Shown: piece after piece, positions 34,579 through 46,095 of the stretch | Numbering within the stretch: position 1 is the first letter of the stretch | How the letters are laid out: each line of letters starts with the position of its first letter | Assembly (NCBI GenBank): GCA_013350335.1 | Contig: CM023540.1 | Span: 61,027,195 to 61,091,194, forward strand | Direction: 5' to 3' | Length of the DNA stretch: 64,000 nucleotides | From: Chimonanthus salicifolius | Lineage: Eukaryota > Streptophyta > Magnoliopsida > Laurales > Calycanthaceae | Translations under genes and position numbers: made by a program | The notes under the pieces: generated by a model | What the model was told of the DNA's origin: nothing | The model's database searches: none | What the model saw: only the letters and a program-made list of their open reading frames with translations

Positions 34579-36064
34579 TTATATCTCAATAATCATGGGA
34601 CCATATATAATTTGATCATACGATCCAACATGGTCTCCTAGATTAAACGGGAGCAACGGACAGATCCAGAGGTGGAGGAGATTTGGGCTAAGATGTCTAC
34701 CAGCGAGGTTATACTGGAGTGGGAGTTACGACTAGGGCAGGGTCTTATGTTCCTAGGTAGGATATATGTGCCTAAGAATTGCAGAAGAGAGTTGCTGATT
34801 GAAGCACACCAAACCAAACTCTCTATCCACCCGGGCAGCACCAAGATGTATCATGATCTTAAGAGGCACTATTGGTGGCATGGACTTAAGAAAGATGTGG
34901 CAGAGTTTGTTGCTCGTTGCTTAACTTGTCAGCAGGTTAAGGCAGAACATCGGAAACCACCGGGCTTACTCACACCCTTACCGATACCAGAATGGAAATG
35001 GGAGCACATATCCATGGACTTTGTAACAGGGTTGCCAAGGACATCAAAGGGCAATGATGCGATATGGGTTATAGTGGACCGGTTGACCAAGTCCGTACAT
35101 TTCCTTCCCATCAAAATGACAGAATCGTTAGAAACTTTGGGTCGATGGTACATCCGAGAGATCATCAGGCTACATGGTATTCCCCGGTCTATTGTGTCCG
35201 ACAGGGATGGTCGATTCACCGGCAGAGTATGGCAGGGCATGCAGTCGGCTATGGGGACTGACGTATTAACTAGCACAGCATTTCATCCACAGACTGATGG
35301 ACAATCAGAGAGGACGATACAGACACTCGAAGATATGCTGAGAGCATGCATGCTAGACTTCAAGGGCGGATGGGAGGATCATCTACCACTGGTGGAGTTC
35401 TCTTACAATAACAGTTACCAGGCAAGCCTACAGATGGCTCCATTTGAGGCCTTGTATGGTAGGCCGTGTAGGTCGCCAGTGTGTTGGACAGAGGCCGGTG
35501 AGCCTGCGTTGATTGGGCCGGATTTGATTGCGAAGACTACAGCACAGATTAAGTTGATACAGCAGCATCTACTCACTGCACAGAGCCGTCAGAAGAACTA
35601 TGCCGACAAGAGGAGAAGGTTCCTCGAGTTTGAGGTGGGAGACTTGGTATTTCTGAAAGTCTGACCACGAAAGGGGCACATGAGGTTCTGGAAGAAAGGG
35701 AAATTGTCGCCTAGATTTGTGGGGCCGTTCCCGATACTGAAAAAGGGTGGGGGGGGGGGGGGGGGGAGCTTATCAGTTAGCACTCCCTTCACAGCTATCG
35801 TCTTTACATGATGTATTTCATGTGTCCATGCTGAGGAAGTACAACCCTAATCCTTCTCATGTATTAAATGTTCAAGACATCGATGTACAAAGCAATGTGA
35901 CATATGTGGAGAAGCCGGTTAGAGTGATCGGGAGCGAACAAAGGGCACTGCGGATCCTCGCCATTCAGTTCGTCAAGGTGGTATGGGAACGACATGGTAG
36001 TGAAGAAACCACCTGGGAACTTGAGTCGGAGATGAAAGTCGCTTATTCGGAGCTCTTCGCATGA
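34579..36064 (+). pseudogene. Integrase and chromodomain of element C
   Basis: Resumes in the linker before integrase (NNHG...IYNLIIRSN) after the deletion join; a stop lies near 34639. From 34672 the integrase is open for 330 codons: the HHCC zone is intact (HQTKLSIHPG, ARCLTCQQVK), as are the core residues IVDRLTKS, IVSDRDGRF and DGQSERT. A stop at 35662 (VFLKV then stop) and a run of 18 G (35749-35766), which shifts the frame, end it. The chromodomain continues to 36062 (LHDVFHVSMLRKYNPNPSHV, FVKVVW, EETTWELESEM). It is better preserved than A's integrase. Confidence 0.9.
35749..35766 (+). repeat. Run of 18 G in the integrase-chromodomain linker of C
   Basis: GGGTG then 18 G where A has AAAGTGGGGGATGTGGCT (near 28834). 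It replaces the DV codons and shifts frame. Slippage in the element or an assembly/read error are both possible. Confidence 0.9.
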
Positions 36065-36111
36065 GTTGTTTTGAACCCCTACTTCGCTCGAATTTTCGGG
36101 ACGAAAATTTC

Positions 36112-36120
36112 AAAAGAGGA
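36112..36120 (+). other. Polypurine tract of C
   Basis: AAAAGAGGA, after the CTCGAATTTTCGGGACG block and shortly before the LTR at 36127. Confidence 0.78.
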
Positions 36121-36126
36121 TTCTAT

Positions 36127-38918
36127 TGTAATAGCCCAAAATTTTAAATCAATATATATTTGGCATTTATTTACTTTAATTTGAATTTTGATGTGATGGA
36201 ATGCCAAATGGATCAAATTTTGGGACAAGGGCCCAAGAAGGACCCAATGGACCATAGAGTGAATGGAATTCGTCGAAAGGGTCAACGATGGTCAAAGTGG
36301 GTCCGATCACCATGTGGGACCCAATGGATCAAAATTGGTCCAAACTCTAAGGTAAAGGGGTAGAAAATAATTTGGTTGGGCAGTGGGCCCAATGGTGGGC
36401 CAATTAATTTAAAAAGGGTGAATAGGAATTAAACACTCTAAGTTAGTAATGAAACGAAATGGCATGACGAAGTGGGGCCCACCTCCACCTCACCAAGTGA
36501 GGTGGCGTGTGGACCAAGGTAAAGGTGGGGCCAACCATCATGGTTGACTTGGCCAACCATCATGGTTGACTTGGCCAACCATGGATAAATTGAGAAGGCT
36601 TAGGAGAGCAAGAGGAGAAGCAAAGAAGGACCGGAGGAGTCGTCGGGTGGTAAGAATTCTTAAAACAAGAGTTTATATATTTTTTTAAGATAAGATATGG
36701 AATCCATTTCTTGGACTAAATATGGCCAACAATGTTGTGGGCCATGGATCTAAGATCCATCCAACGGTAGGATAAGAAATGGATGAGATGGAAGAGATGG
36801 TTTAAGGAAAAAATAAAATGAATGGATTAAGCATGGAAAAATAGAAATTTTAATGGATTGATGGGCCATAGGGTTCAGCCATGTAGCATGGCCGAACCCC
36901 ATGGTAAATGATGGATGATTTTTAATTAGGGTTTGAGGTCTAAAATTATGGAGAAGGGTTAACAATGTTGAGGTTTTTAAGTGATTAAAAAGTTGGTGAC
37001 TTTTAAGGAGTTTTAATGAGAAAACCATGAGGAATGTAAATAGGTATTTTGGTTTTAAAAATGGCATGGATAAGATGGACCATGAGCCATGGGTTCGGCC
37101 ATGGTGTATGGCCGAACCCTATGGTGGTGATTAGTGATTTTAATGAATGGAGATGGATAAAAAAATTTAAATGGATTTGTAAGTATAGTAGCTAATACTT
37201 TAAATGAGATGAAAATGGGGAGTTCAATGAATGATTTAAATTCAATTGTGATAGGATTAAATGAGGCAAGATGGACCCAAGAAATTGGAAAATGGACATC
37301 ATGGGTTCGGCCATGGTGTATGGCCGAACCCATGACCCCTTTTTGTGGGCCACATTTTGGGCCAAATATGGAATGATATATGGGATTAAATGTTTTTCAA
37401 AATTAATTAAATAGGTGGCTGATTTTAAGTACATGATGTCATGGTTAGGGAATCACAAATGGGCCCAAGCTTATGGGTCAAATATGAATTTAAAATGTGC
37501 ATGGAAGAGGAGTGGCAAAACCGTAAGGTGTAGCCACCTTGAAGAACCATGGGTTCGACCATGGTACATGGCCGAACTCTATGTGGTTGGACACGAAAAT
37601 GGATATATTATGAATGAGTAAATGAAACGGATAGTTGCTGCGTTTTAGGCTTGCAAATCGGAATATTTAAAATGGGCAAAATGGGAATTATGCATATGGT
37701 TAAGCCAATGGAATATGTGGCTAAGTTAGGGGCTGATTTTGATAAATGTGTAATGTAATTAGGGATCTAAGGTTGTAATCAGTTAGGGATTTAATCATGA
37801 AATGAAATACGGACTAATTCGGTAAATGTGTAATAAGGTATCGGGACGTCGCAAAACGGTGCTCAATCGGCGATCGGTTTATCGAACGGAAACGTAACGG
37901 GACGCTAAGCGGTATTCGGTAGGATTCCTACCTCTTTGTAAGCCGTGGATATGTGATGGTTATTTTAATCTATTTTGATAATTATGTGATTTGTATTATG
38001 ATGGGTTTTTGATTTATGAATTATATATTCATACTATGGTTTATATTTTTAATGTTATGCATTATATGGCTATGTATGATATATTAAGTTTATGAGATAT
38101 ATGTGTATATTACATAGCATAATGCACTTACATCTCATGCATGGCATGGGCGGGAAAATAATGAAACCGGAGTCCATGCTCCGTCGGGGCGACCGAGAAG
38201 CAAACATGGGGACACCTTGACGAGGCTTTGCCGTCAAGGGGGATACGATATTTTATGATGATACGGTGGATGTGTGGGACACATGACATAGGCACCCATG
38301 GCATGGCATTCATCATATGTTTATTATATTATTGTCAGTATGCATGTTATCACTAACCCATGTGCTAGCCCTACTCGGAGTCCTACTGGGCGCGTTGACT
38401 AACGCCCTACTTCTACCCTAGCTGATGAAGCAGGAGATGGCGGAAACGGTGGATACGCCGGGAGTCGAGCTTAGGAGCTGGGGAAGTGGATATCTAGTTT
38501 TATTTCAGTTTCATTTTGGAGATGTAATTTAAAGTAGCTTAGCTCGTCGGACTGTATAATTTATATTTCTTGCTATTGGTTGGACTACATTATGGACAAT
38601 ATCGTTTTGAGGCATAAATGTGAACATAGGGGTATTTTGGTAATTTAATGTTGTATCTTCCCTTCTATCTAAAAAACCGGTAGGATAGTCTCTATTATAA
38701 CGTTCCGCACGTAATTATATTCCACGAGCTTACTTCATACGCGTGAACCGTTCCCGTGGACTTAGTTCCGCGCACGCGTGGGGTTGGCCAGTTAAGGGTC
38801 GAGCTTTAGAAGCTCGGACTTAACTCGCGTCGTGACGTCCGTACCCTTTGTCACTCTTCATTTTAAAAAAAAAAAAAAAATAGACTCTAATTTCGGTGAA
38901 AAAGGGGCGGGCGTTACA
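36127..38918 (+). repeat. 3' LTR of element C
   Basis: TGTAATAGCCC to GGGCGGGCGTTACA, 2792 bp. In order: GGGACCCAATGG-type sequence; hairpin CCACCTCAC/GTGAGGTGG at 36485-36505; two CATGGTTGAC...CAACCATG units (36538-36590); purine-rich stretch and donor-like GGTAAGAATT (36650); palindromes near 36872, 37091-37119, 37303-37331 and 37549; CpG-rich block and GGTAGGATTCCTACC (37918-37932); CCTTGACG...CGTCAAGG hairpin (38215-38239); CCTACTGGGCGCGTTGAC; acceptor-like AAGCAG (38433); shared end block. CCTAT (38919-38923) directly outside is the probable target duplication; its partner lies left of the window. Confidence 0.9.
36650..38433 (+). promoter_or_regulatory. Possible LTR intron in C
   Basis: GTG|GTAAGAATT after GGAGGAGTCGTCGG, to GAAGCAG|GAGATGG. 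It contains all palindromes and the hairpins with paired changes. The C-type LTR at 61572 has the same donor (62966). Confidence 0.35.
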
Positions 38919-41445
38919 CCTATCACAAGTACATATAACCTCTTGATGGAATTCTCATTATCAAGGTACCCCCACATAGGTTTTTCAGACGTCCCGACGG
39001 AGTGTGGCCCATCCGTTTACCTCTTGATGGAAAATGCACATCAAGGTGTCCCCACAGTGATCTTTCGGATGCCCCGACGGAGTGTGGCCCCTCCAGTTAC
39101 ATATCCTTCACCCCATGCCATGCATGAGATGCTAATGAAAAACATGTTATTTTATACTATAAACATGGCATTAAAACTCACATTTGGAATATATCTTCTG
39201 CAACATAAATTCATCAAAAAAAGATAAAAACCATCATACATAGACCCATGGTTTCAAAAAGGTAGAATCCTACCAAAGACCACTAAAATGTCCTTGCTTC
39301 TTAAACCGGCAACCGCTTATGATAGCGCATCGTTTATAAGGTCCCGTCACCTTGTTACATATCAACAAGTCAATCCCATATTCCATTTGATTTAACATTA
39401 GGTCTAAGTCCATAAACACAACCTTGTATGGCCGAACCTCACCCACTTGAATTTGTCCCTCCTTTGATTTAACCAATCATATACAAGTAGACCACTTTAA
39501 AAACCCTAAGTCCACCAAATACACCTTAGTGAGTTCGGCCATACAACATGGCCGAACCTCACCATCTTGATTTTAGTCCCTTTTTCAAGTCCTTTGATCT
39601 TTTAATTAAGTCCAAGACCATTCATCCTTTGATTCACTAATCTCATCACTTATGCAACCATTATTTAACATTAATAATAATCTAAGTCCACCAAACACAT
39701 TCCTCATGTGGTTCGGCCATACACCATGGCCGAACCCATGATCTATCATTTTCTCCCATATTTACACATTTGCCATTATTCCCATCACTTCATGCTTAGG
39801 TCCAAAGTTGATCCATAACCTAGATTCATAAGTGATTCATAAATCATAACATAAAACTCCAATAATTCCCTTATTCCTTGTTTTGATAATCCCTTCCTTT
39901 ACACATACATAGAACCACAAATGACCCATTTAAGAAGGTTCATGGGGTTCGGCCATGGTGATGTCTAAATTCCAATTTCTCCATTGAATCTATTACCATT
40001 TTTAAGTCCATAAACCAAGGTCCTTCCATGAGGTTTAGATTCATCCTTTTTGATCATCACTTACCATGATCTAAAAATACTTAAAGTCCACAAACCATCA
40101 CTAACACACTTCCATGGGGTTCGGCTACGTAACATGGCCGAACCCTATGGTTCTTTAATTTCTTTTAAAAATCATACAAATAAGATTTTAGTCCTTTGAT
40201 GGTTCTCATACACACATCCATTTAAACCCTTTAAAAACCTTTTAAACTCATACCCATATGTCCATGATTTTTATCCTCAAGATCCATTAAAATATAACCA
40301 ATGTTCTTCCATGGGGTTCGGCCATGCACTATGGCCGAACCTTATGGTTCCTCCTTTCCATTAAAATGCTATAATCATGTTTTTAAGCCCATTAGAATAT
40401 TAAACAATCCACATAATTCAATATCTAAGAAAACCCTAAATCCATAAATATTACTTGATGGGGTTCGGCCATACAACATGGCCGAACCTCACCCTTTGGC
40501 TTTGTGCCCTTCTTTTCCATTAAAATACCATAATTATCCCCCAATTTTCTTCCATGGGGTCGGCCATACACCATGGCCGAACCCTATGGTTCCTTACTTT
40601 AAACCAATATATCAAAATACCTACCAGTTTCGCGACTCCTCCGGTTTCTTTCGCTCTGACTTGTTCTTTCAATCATTTCTTTCCTTAGCCTCTTCCTCCT
40701 TCCTTCTTACTTCTTTGGCCGAGATTGTGACTTGAGAGAGAGGGAGAGTGTTCAGCCTTGTGTGCTAGCTTGAGATAAAAAAAAAATTCTAAGTCTTTTG
40801 TCTTGAGGAGTGATCGGCTAAGAGAGGGTTTGAGGGAGAGAAACATCTAAGAGGGAGAGAGAGAGAGAGTGAGATGAACATCAAAATTGTTTGAATTTGA
40901 AATGTGTAACCGTCCACCTCCATTATCTCTCCATGTGGGAGTTTCATCCATGAGATGAAACTCCAAGGCTCCAACGTGTGCCTTTGAATTTGAAATTTGA
41001 AATGGGTAACCATCCACCTCCATTAATTATCCAAATGGGGGTTTCATCCATGAGATGAAATCTCATTCCAACTCACCTAACTCATATAATTTTAACTCAA
41101 ATCAACTCAACTCACTTAACTCATCATTTAAAATCAACTCAATCACTTGATTGCATTCCCATTTAATTCAGCCCCAATTAAGTTAGGCTTAAACTCACTT
41201 GGTGGTCGACCAAGTCAACTATGACCCATTGGGTCCCAATTGGGCATTTTGACCCAATTAGCAACCTTGACCCAATTAAATGCACCTTACCCATTTACTT
41301 TAATTTGAACCTTATACCATAACCGTTGGGTCTTAATTGGGCCATTGACCCAACACCTTACCCATCTAAGGTTCATATCCGTTAAGTCACAATTAGAATG
41401 GCAAATTCCGTAAATATTGATAACATGGAATTCCGAAGTGTTACA
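38919..41445 (-). repeat. Reversed family D LTR, 5' part, host of element C
   Basis: On the minus strand it starts TGTAACACTTCGGAATTCC at 41445 and can be followed to CTTGTGATAGG at 38919, matching 32100 to about 34165 of the other D LTR. It holds about eight GGTTCGGCC palindromes (around 39425, 39533, 39710, 40117, 40315, 40462, 40555), a GGTAGAATCCTACC hairpin (near 39264), and a donor-like GGTAGGTATT (40623-40624) before GGAGGAGTCGCG. The missing 3' part should lie left of element C, outside the window. Confidence 0.85.
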
Positions 41446-42599
41446 TATTTTGATTAAAGAAATGTATATGATTATGAACTGTTTTCGATGGTAACATGTG
41501 ATTTGAAATGAAATGGCATTATTGCATTCATGACCTCATGCATGGCTTGGGAGCGAGTACAAGGGACAACAAGCCAAGTTATGTGTTGTCCGGACATGAC
41601 TTGGGGCTTAAAAACTAGCTTGAAAGAAGCTATTTGAACCATTGATATTTTGGCCTTATACGGGATTGCTAGATAGGGGAACGGTGTAATTTGGGCCAAA
41701 GAACTCTAGGGTAACCAGTCCAAAAACCCTGCGCAGAGGGAGGAGTCCACTCTCCATCGGTAATTCCAATTAACATACGTGGGGAGGTATAACAGTGACC
41801 TGGTGGTGCGGTCACAAAACACTGCGGATGTAAATGGCCAAGGGAACACTTTGATATTGCTTTATTTTATCAAGAAAACTATTGATATGATTTGTGTTGT
41901 GATTGGATATGGAAATTGGGTGAGAGATCATTGCCATATGACACCCATGACATAACACATATATTAGCCTGATTTTGATATGATTATCATGCACTGTTTT
42001 TAGTACTATGAGATGTTTTACAGTTTTGGATATGATGATGCTTATCTTTATTTTTACATTGATCCTATGTGTGCATAACCCTATTTGGAATTCCTACTGG
42101 GCACGTGGACTAACGCCTTACTTCTACCCTATAGATGATGGAACGGGGAATGGAAAGGACATGGGACGTGAAGAAAGCCAAGCATAGGAGCTTCGGCAGT
42201 TTATGCTTATTTTACTTAATTGATTTTGAAACAATGTGTTGAGATAACTGATATTTTGGGATTGTAATAACTTCGATTTATTTTGCTATGGTTTGATGAT
42301 ATTTTAGATATTTAAGTTTCAGTTAAATTAATAGTGATTGGCTTCCTTGCTTATTAATATCATGGATATGGGTAGTATTTTTATTCATATAATCATTCCG
42401 TAGTTAAATGTAAAGCGTGTGAACTGTTTTAGTGGACTTGGTCCACGCACACGTATTGGTGGCCAGTTAAGGGTCGGGTTTTGGAAACTCGGACTTAGCT
42501 CTCGTCGTGATGTTTACTGCTCTCTCTCACTCTTTATTTTTTTTTTAAAAAAAAATTATACTCTGATTTTCTGCAAGTGAAAATGCGCGGGGCGTTACA
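41446..42599 (+). repeat. Family F LTR, 3' part
   Basis: Runs from the D insertion to GCGGGGCGTTACA. It has CATGCATGGCTTGGGAG, TTGTCCGGACATGACTTGG, TATACGGGATTGCTAGATAGG, CCTACTGGGCACGTGGACTAACGCC and the end block GGCCAGTTAAGGGTCGGG/GTCGTGATG. No primer binding site follows, so this is a 3' LTR or a solo LTR. Its 5' part would lie left of the window. The reversed relative is at 49942-54190. Confidence 0.78.
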
Positions 42600-42990
42600 A
42601 TACCATAAAATTTCGACATCCTGTTAATGGATAATTATTTCTTTTTGAAGTCTTTTATTTTCCTCTTTAAACTTATTCTTTTCAACATATGAGAGTTCAA
42701 GATTTGAGAGTAGAAGAGATTTTTCAGTTTTTAACTTTTCCACTTGACTAGAGAGGTTTAGTTCTTCATTTTTAACCTTGTTGAGTTTTTTAGCCAACCT
42801 TTCACTCTCAAGGAACAAAGCACTGTAGGAGTATGATCGAGGTTATGAAACCTTTCGGTACATCAACTTTTCGTTGGGTCTCTTCATCTGAATCACTCTC
42901 TGATTCAAAAGTTTCCACATGGGTCACACCCACATTCGTAACCTTTTTTACCTTTGTCATGCCTCGACCCAACGGACACGTGAGAAACAA
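42600..42990 (-). pseudogene. Coiled-coil remnant, possibly of a copia-type gag
   Basis: Minus strand: an acidic Ser/Glu/Asp stretch (TFESESDSDEE) is followed after a frame change by about 65 residues of heptad-like coiled coil (ERLAKKLNKVKNEELNL ... FKEENKRLQKE). An acidic run followed by coiled coil is typical of the part of some Ty1/copia gags downstream of the zinc knuckle; that is my best guess. A fragment of a host coiled-coil gene is not excluded. It has no start context, no neighbour from the same source and no matching LTR. Confidence 0.35.
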
Positions 42991-45283
42991 TAATATGTTT
43001 TTTTAACTCTGAAGCATGCACAACTCATAATCCAAACACGTGACACGTACACATATTGCGAGATCCTTTAGGATCCTAGGACTTATTGGACCCTTGATTT
43101 GATCGAACTGAATTATCAGCTACCTACGTAATCCAATGGAGATCAGATCTTGCGTAGTATTAATTCATTTATTTCATGGTACGAACCCCGTGTTTATCTT
43201 GTTGTCACATCAAGATATTGTAATTACCCAATCGTGGGCCTCATAAGTAGAATAGGTCTCATCTATCTCGGATCTAGCCAATCACGGGTCTCTACCAACC
43301 AAGGGAACACCATCAGCCATGGGGTCAATGTCACACATGGGATAAACCTCAACCATGGAACCTATACCCGAGCATAAGTACATCCCTCCTTGGGGACAAT
43401 ACTCTAAATATGGGTCCAATCACCTATGGAATCAATGCCATCCGTGAGAATATCCATCCACGGTAATAATATACATCCATGGTCACAATGCCCTCTATGA
43501 GGATAACCATCCATGGGAATAATATCTATCCTTGGAACCATCAAGTCCACCATGAGACCAATACGTCTATCATAGGACCAACATGTCTGTCATGGGGCCA
43601 ATATGCCTAACATATAACTAATATCAAGGCATGAATCCAATGTGTCTTCCATGGGAACAACATCCATGTGACTACGCATCCATCTCTGGTAACACTCCAT
43701 TAGTGAGTATCATCTATCCATGGGTATAAATCATCCATGAATATAACCCATCCATGGGTATAACTCATCCAGGGAACACATCATTTACCATGAGATCTTC
43801 TATATGTAGGAACAACATTCGCATGAATCACTACGTGACTGTGGCAACAATATCAAATCATAAACATACCACGACCCCTAGCAAGACTTAGGGCCAATGA
43901 CTGAGTAAGAGGGAGACTCACGACTAGCATGATCAAGTCTACCTCGTCCTGCATCCCTTCACCTCATGGGTGGTTCAGTCAAGCTTTGAAGCGGTCGGAC
44001 CGCGCCTTACAAAGCTTGTACGATCCCCATGGGGTAAATGAGTACCGAGCCATGTACATCAACACACATCAAATGTGCTATATAGCTGTGAGAACACCCT
44101 ACAGTGCATAGCATGTGAGGGACTCACTCCTTGATGGCAACCATATTGGACCAAGTCTCCGTAGACGACCCACCGTGCAGAATAGGTCTCTGGAATGGGC
44201 ATTCAAACACCATAATCACGTGAAGGGCGCACCCATACAATGTCTCAATATCAATATCAAGTGAGGGACGCACCCACATAATAAAAATGTACGAAATGGA
44301 ATATAAACAATACTATGCAATCATGCCATGCTATCAATATCATTTGTGGGAAGGAAAACTCACATAAGGTCACCACTATGGAACAACAGTTATATAAAAT
44401 CATAATATCTAGATCTGTATCGTGACTTAGGATCCACGACTTACTAAGCGGGTGACTCATGCCTAGCGGCTATCAGTCCACCTCGCCCTGCGTCCCTTCT
44501 GTCCTATGCCAAGGTGATCCAAAAATTGCGCCTTATCAGGCTAGCATATCATCCAACAAGTGTGTAATGCCAAACCCTGCACACAAACATGGGAGCCTTA
44601 CCAAGCTGACTCTTCATCTTAAGATGCGCAATGTCTAACTCTGCGTCCAACCATCATGTCTTATTAAGCTAGTGCCACCCTCATGGAGTGTACACGTATC
44701 TAGCACTGAGTATAAACATGAATGCCTTACAAAGTCGACTCGTCTTATAAAGATGCGCAATGTCTAACTCTATGTCCAACCATCACATCTTACTAAGCTA
44801 GTACCACACTCATGGAGTGTACACATATCTAGCCCTACGAATAAACATGAACGTTACCAAGTTGGCCCCATTACCCAATTAGTAAATAGTACCCAACCCT
44901 GCGTCCAACACGTCTTACTAAGTTAGTACTGCCCGCATAGGCTCACGAATATCTGACCCTGCGCAAACTGTACACCAAGTGTACAAAATAGTCGTGAGAG
45001 ACCTACAACGCGAAGCATGTGAGAGGCTATACTCATCAACGACAACCACAAATAGGACCAAGTCCCATAGCCGACACCATCGTTCCAATTGGGTTCCTTA
45101 AAAAATCATCATCTTATCACACCAATCTCCTCATGGGAGTGGGGACTACTACTAGTGGGCCCAAACAAGAGAAATGTACATCTTCAAGTCCTATATACTC
45201 TTTGGGTCTCATCCCAACACTAGTAATTCTGAATCTCATCTTGCCCATAACCACAACATCCCATACTCACCTCCTAGATAACC
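42991..45283 (-). other. Inverted non-coding interior of a B/E-type element
   Basis: No gene. Reversed, it resembles 8040-8900 of B: GTGAGGGACGCACCCA blocks (44215-44275), GTCYACCTCGYCCTGCRTCCCTTC twice (about 43950 and 44480), and a long stretch of CCATGGGTATAA/CATCCATG units (43430-43800). The block around 44560-44950 repeats a module (GCGCAATGTCTAACTCTG...) about three times. 42991-43150 shows no similarity I can see. Confidence 0.55.
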
Positions 45284-46095
45284 TCCTAGATGGCCGATTC
45301 AATAGCGGAGTATGGCAGAGCGTGCAATCGGCTATGGGGACCGATGTGTTGACCAGTACAACGTTCCACCCATAGACTGATGGACAGTCGGAAAGGACAA
45401 TACAGATATTGAAGGATATGCTGAGAGCATGTATGCTGGATTTTAAGAGTGGATGGGAGGATCATTTGCCATTAGTGGAGTTCTCTTACAATAATAGTTA
45501 CCAGGCAAGCCTCCAGATGGCTTCGTTCGAGGCCTTATACGGCAGGCCATGTAGATCACCAGTGTATTGGACAGAAGCTGGTGAGCCTGCGCTAGTTGGA
45601 CCGGAATTGGTTGCAGAGACCACAGCATAGGTCAAATTGATACGCCAACATCTACTCACTGCACAGAACCGTCAGAAGAGTTACGCCAACAAGAGGAGAA
45701 GGTTCCTCGAATTTGAGGTGGGAGACTTGGTGTTTTTGAAAGTCTCATCACGGAAGGGACACATGAGATTCGGAAATAAGAGGAAACTGTCACCTAGATG
45801 GTGGGGCCGTTTCCAATCCTAAAGAGGGTGGGGGATTATTTGTTGGCGCTTCCTCCACAGTAATCATTTTTACGTGATGTGTTTCATGTGTCCGGGTTGA
45901 GGAAAATACAACCCCAACCCTTCACATGTCTTGAATGTACCAGACGTCGATGTACAAAGCGACGTGATGTGTGTGGAGAAGCCGATCAGAGTGATCGGGA
46001 GAGAACAAAGGGTACTGCGGAACTCTTTGTGTCGATGTTTTGAACCTCTACTTCGCTCGAATTTTCGGGACGAAAATTTTAAAAGAGGATTGTAT
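45284..46095 (+). pseudogene. Integrase end of an E-like element
   Basis: Begins abruptly inside the core (WQSVQSAMGTDVLTST), then DGQSERT, KDMLRACMLDFKSGWEDHLP and SFEALYGRPCRSPVYWTEAG, with stops near 45374 and 45628, then RRRFLEFEVGDLVFLKV and a frame change near 45815. The C-terminus has the same chromodomain deletion as E (REQRVLRN then the pre-polypurine block). The polypurine tract AAAAGAGGAT is at 46081-46090. Confidence 0.85.

Larger units (their letters stand above)
1..38918 (+). mobile_element. Element C, Ty3/gypsy chromovirus, 5' part outside window, broken by nested insertions
   Basis: The pieces 1-49, 30653-32099, 34579-36126 and LTR 36127-38918 join into one gag-pol-LTR order. 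Gag codons at 2-49 continue in register with 30655 onward once element A and one copy of the GAGGT duplication are taken out. The 5' LTR must lie left of the window. C itself sits in a reversed family D LTR that resumes at 38919. A second insertion (32100-34578) with a linked deletion removed the end of RT and all of RNase H. Stops, a frameshift and an 18-G run show that it is dead. Placement in the Tekay/Del group rests on the chromodomain C-terminus and the long LTR. Confidence 0.85.

Noticed and set aside
37091..37119. GGTTCGGCC as a Pol III B box or tRNA relic
   Set aside because: The B box needs GGTTCGANNCC; here the A is G in nearly all copies, no A box or cloverleaf is seen, and the motif is half of a palindrome.
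42600..42990. Host coiled-coil gene
   Set aside because: Only about 110 residues with a frame change, no start, intron or neighbour evidence; a mobile-element relic is more likely.
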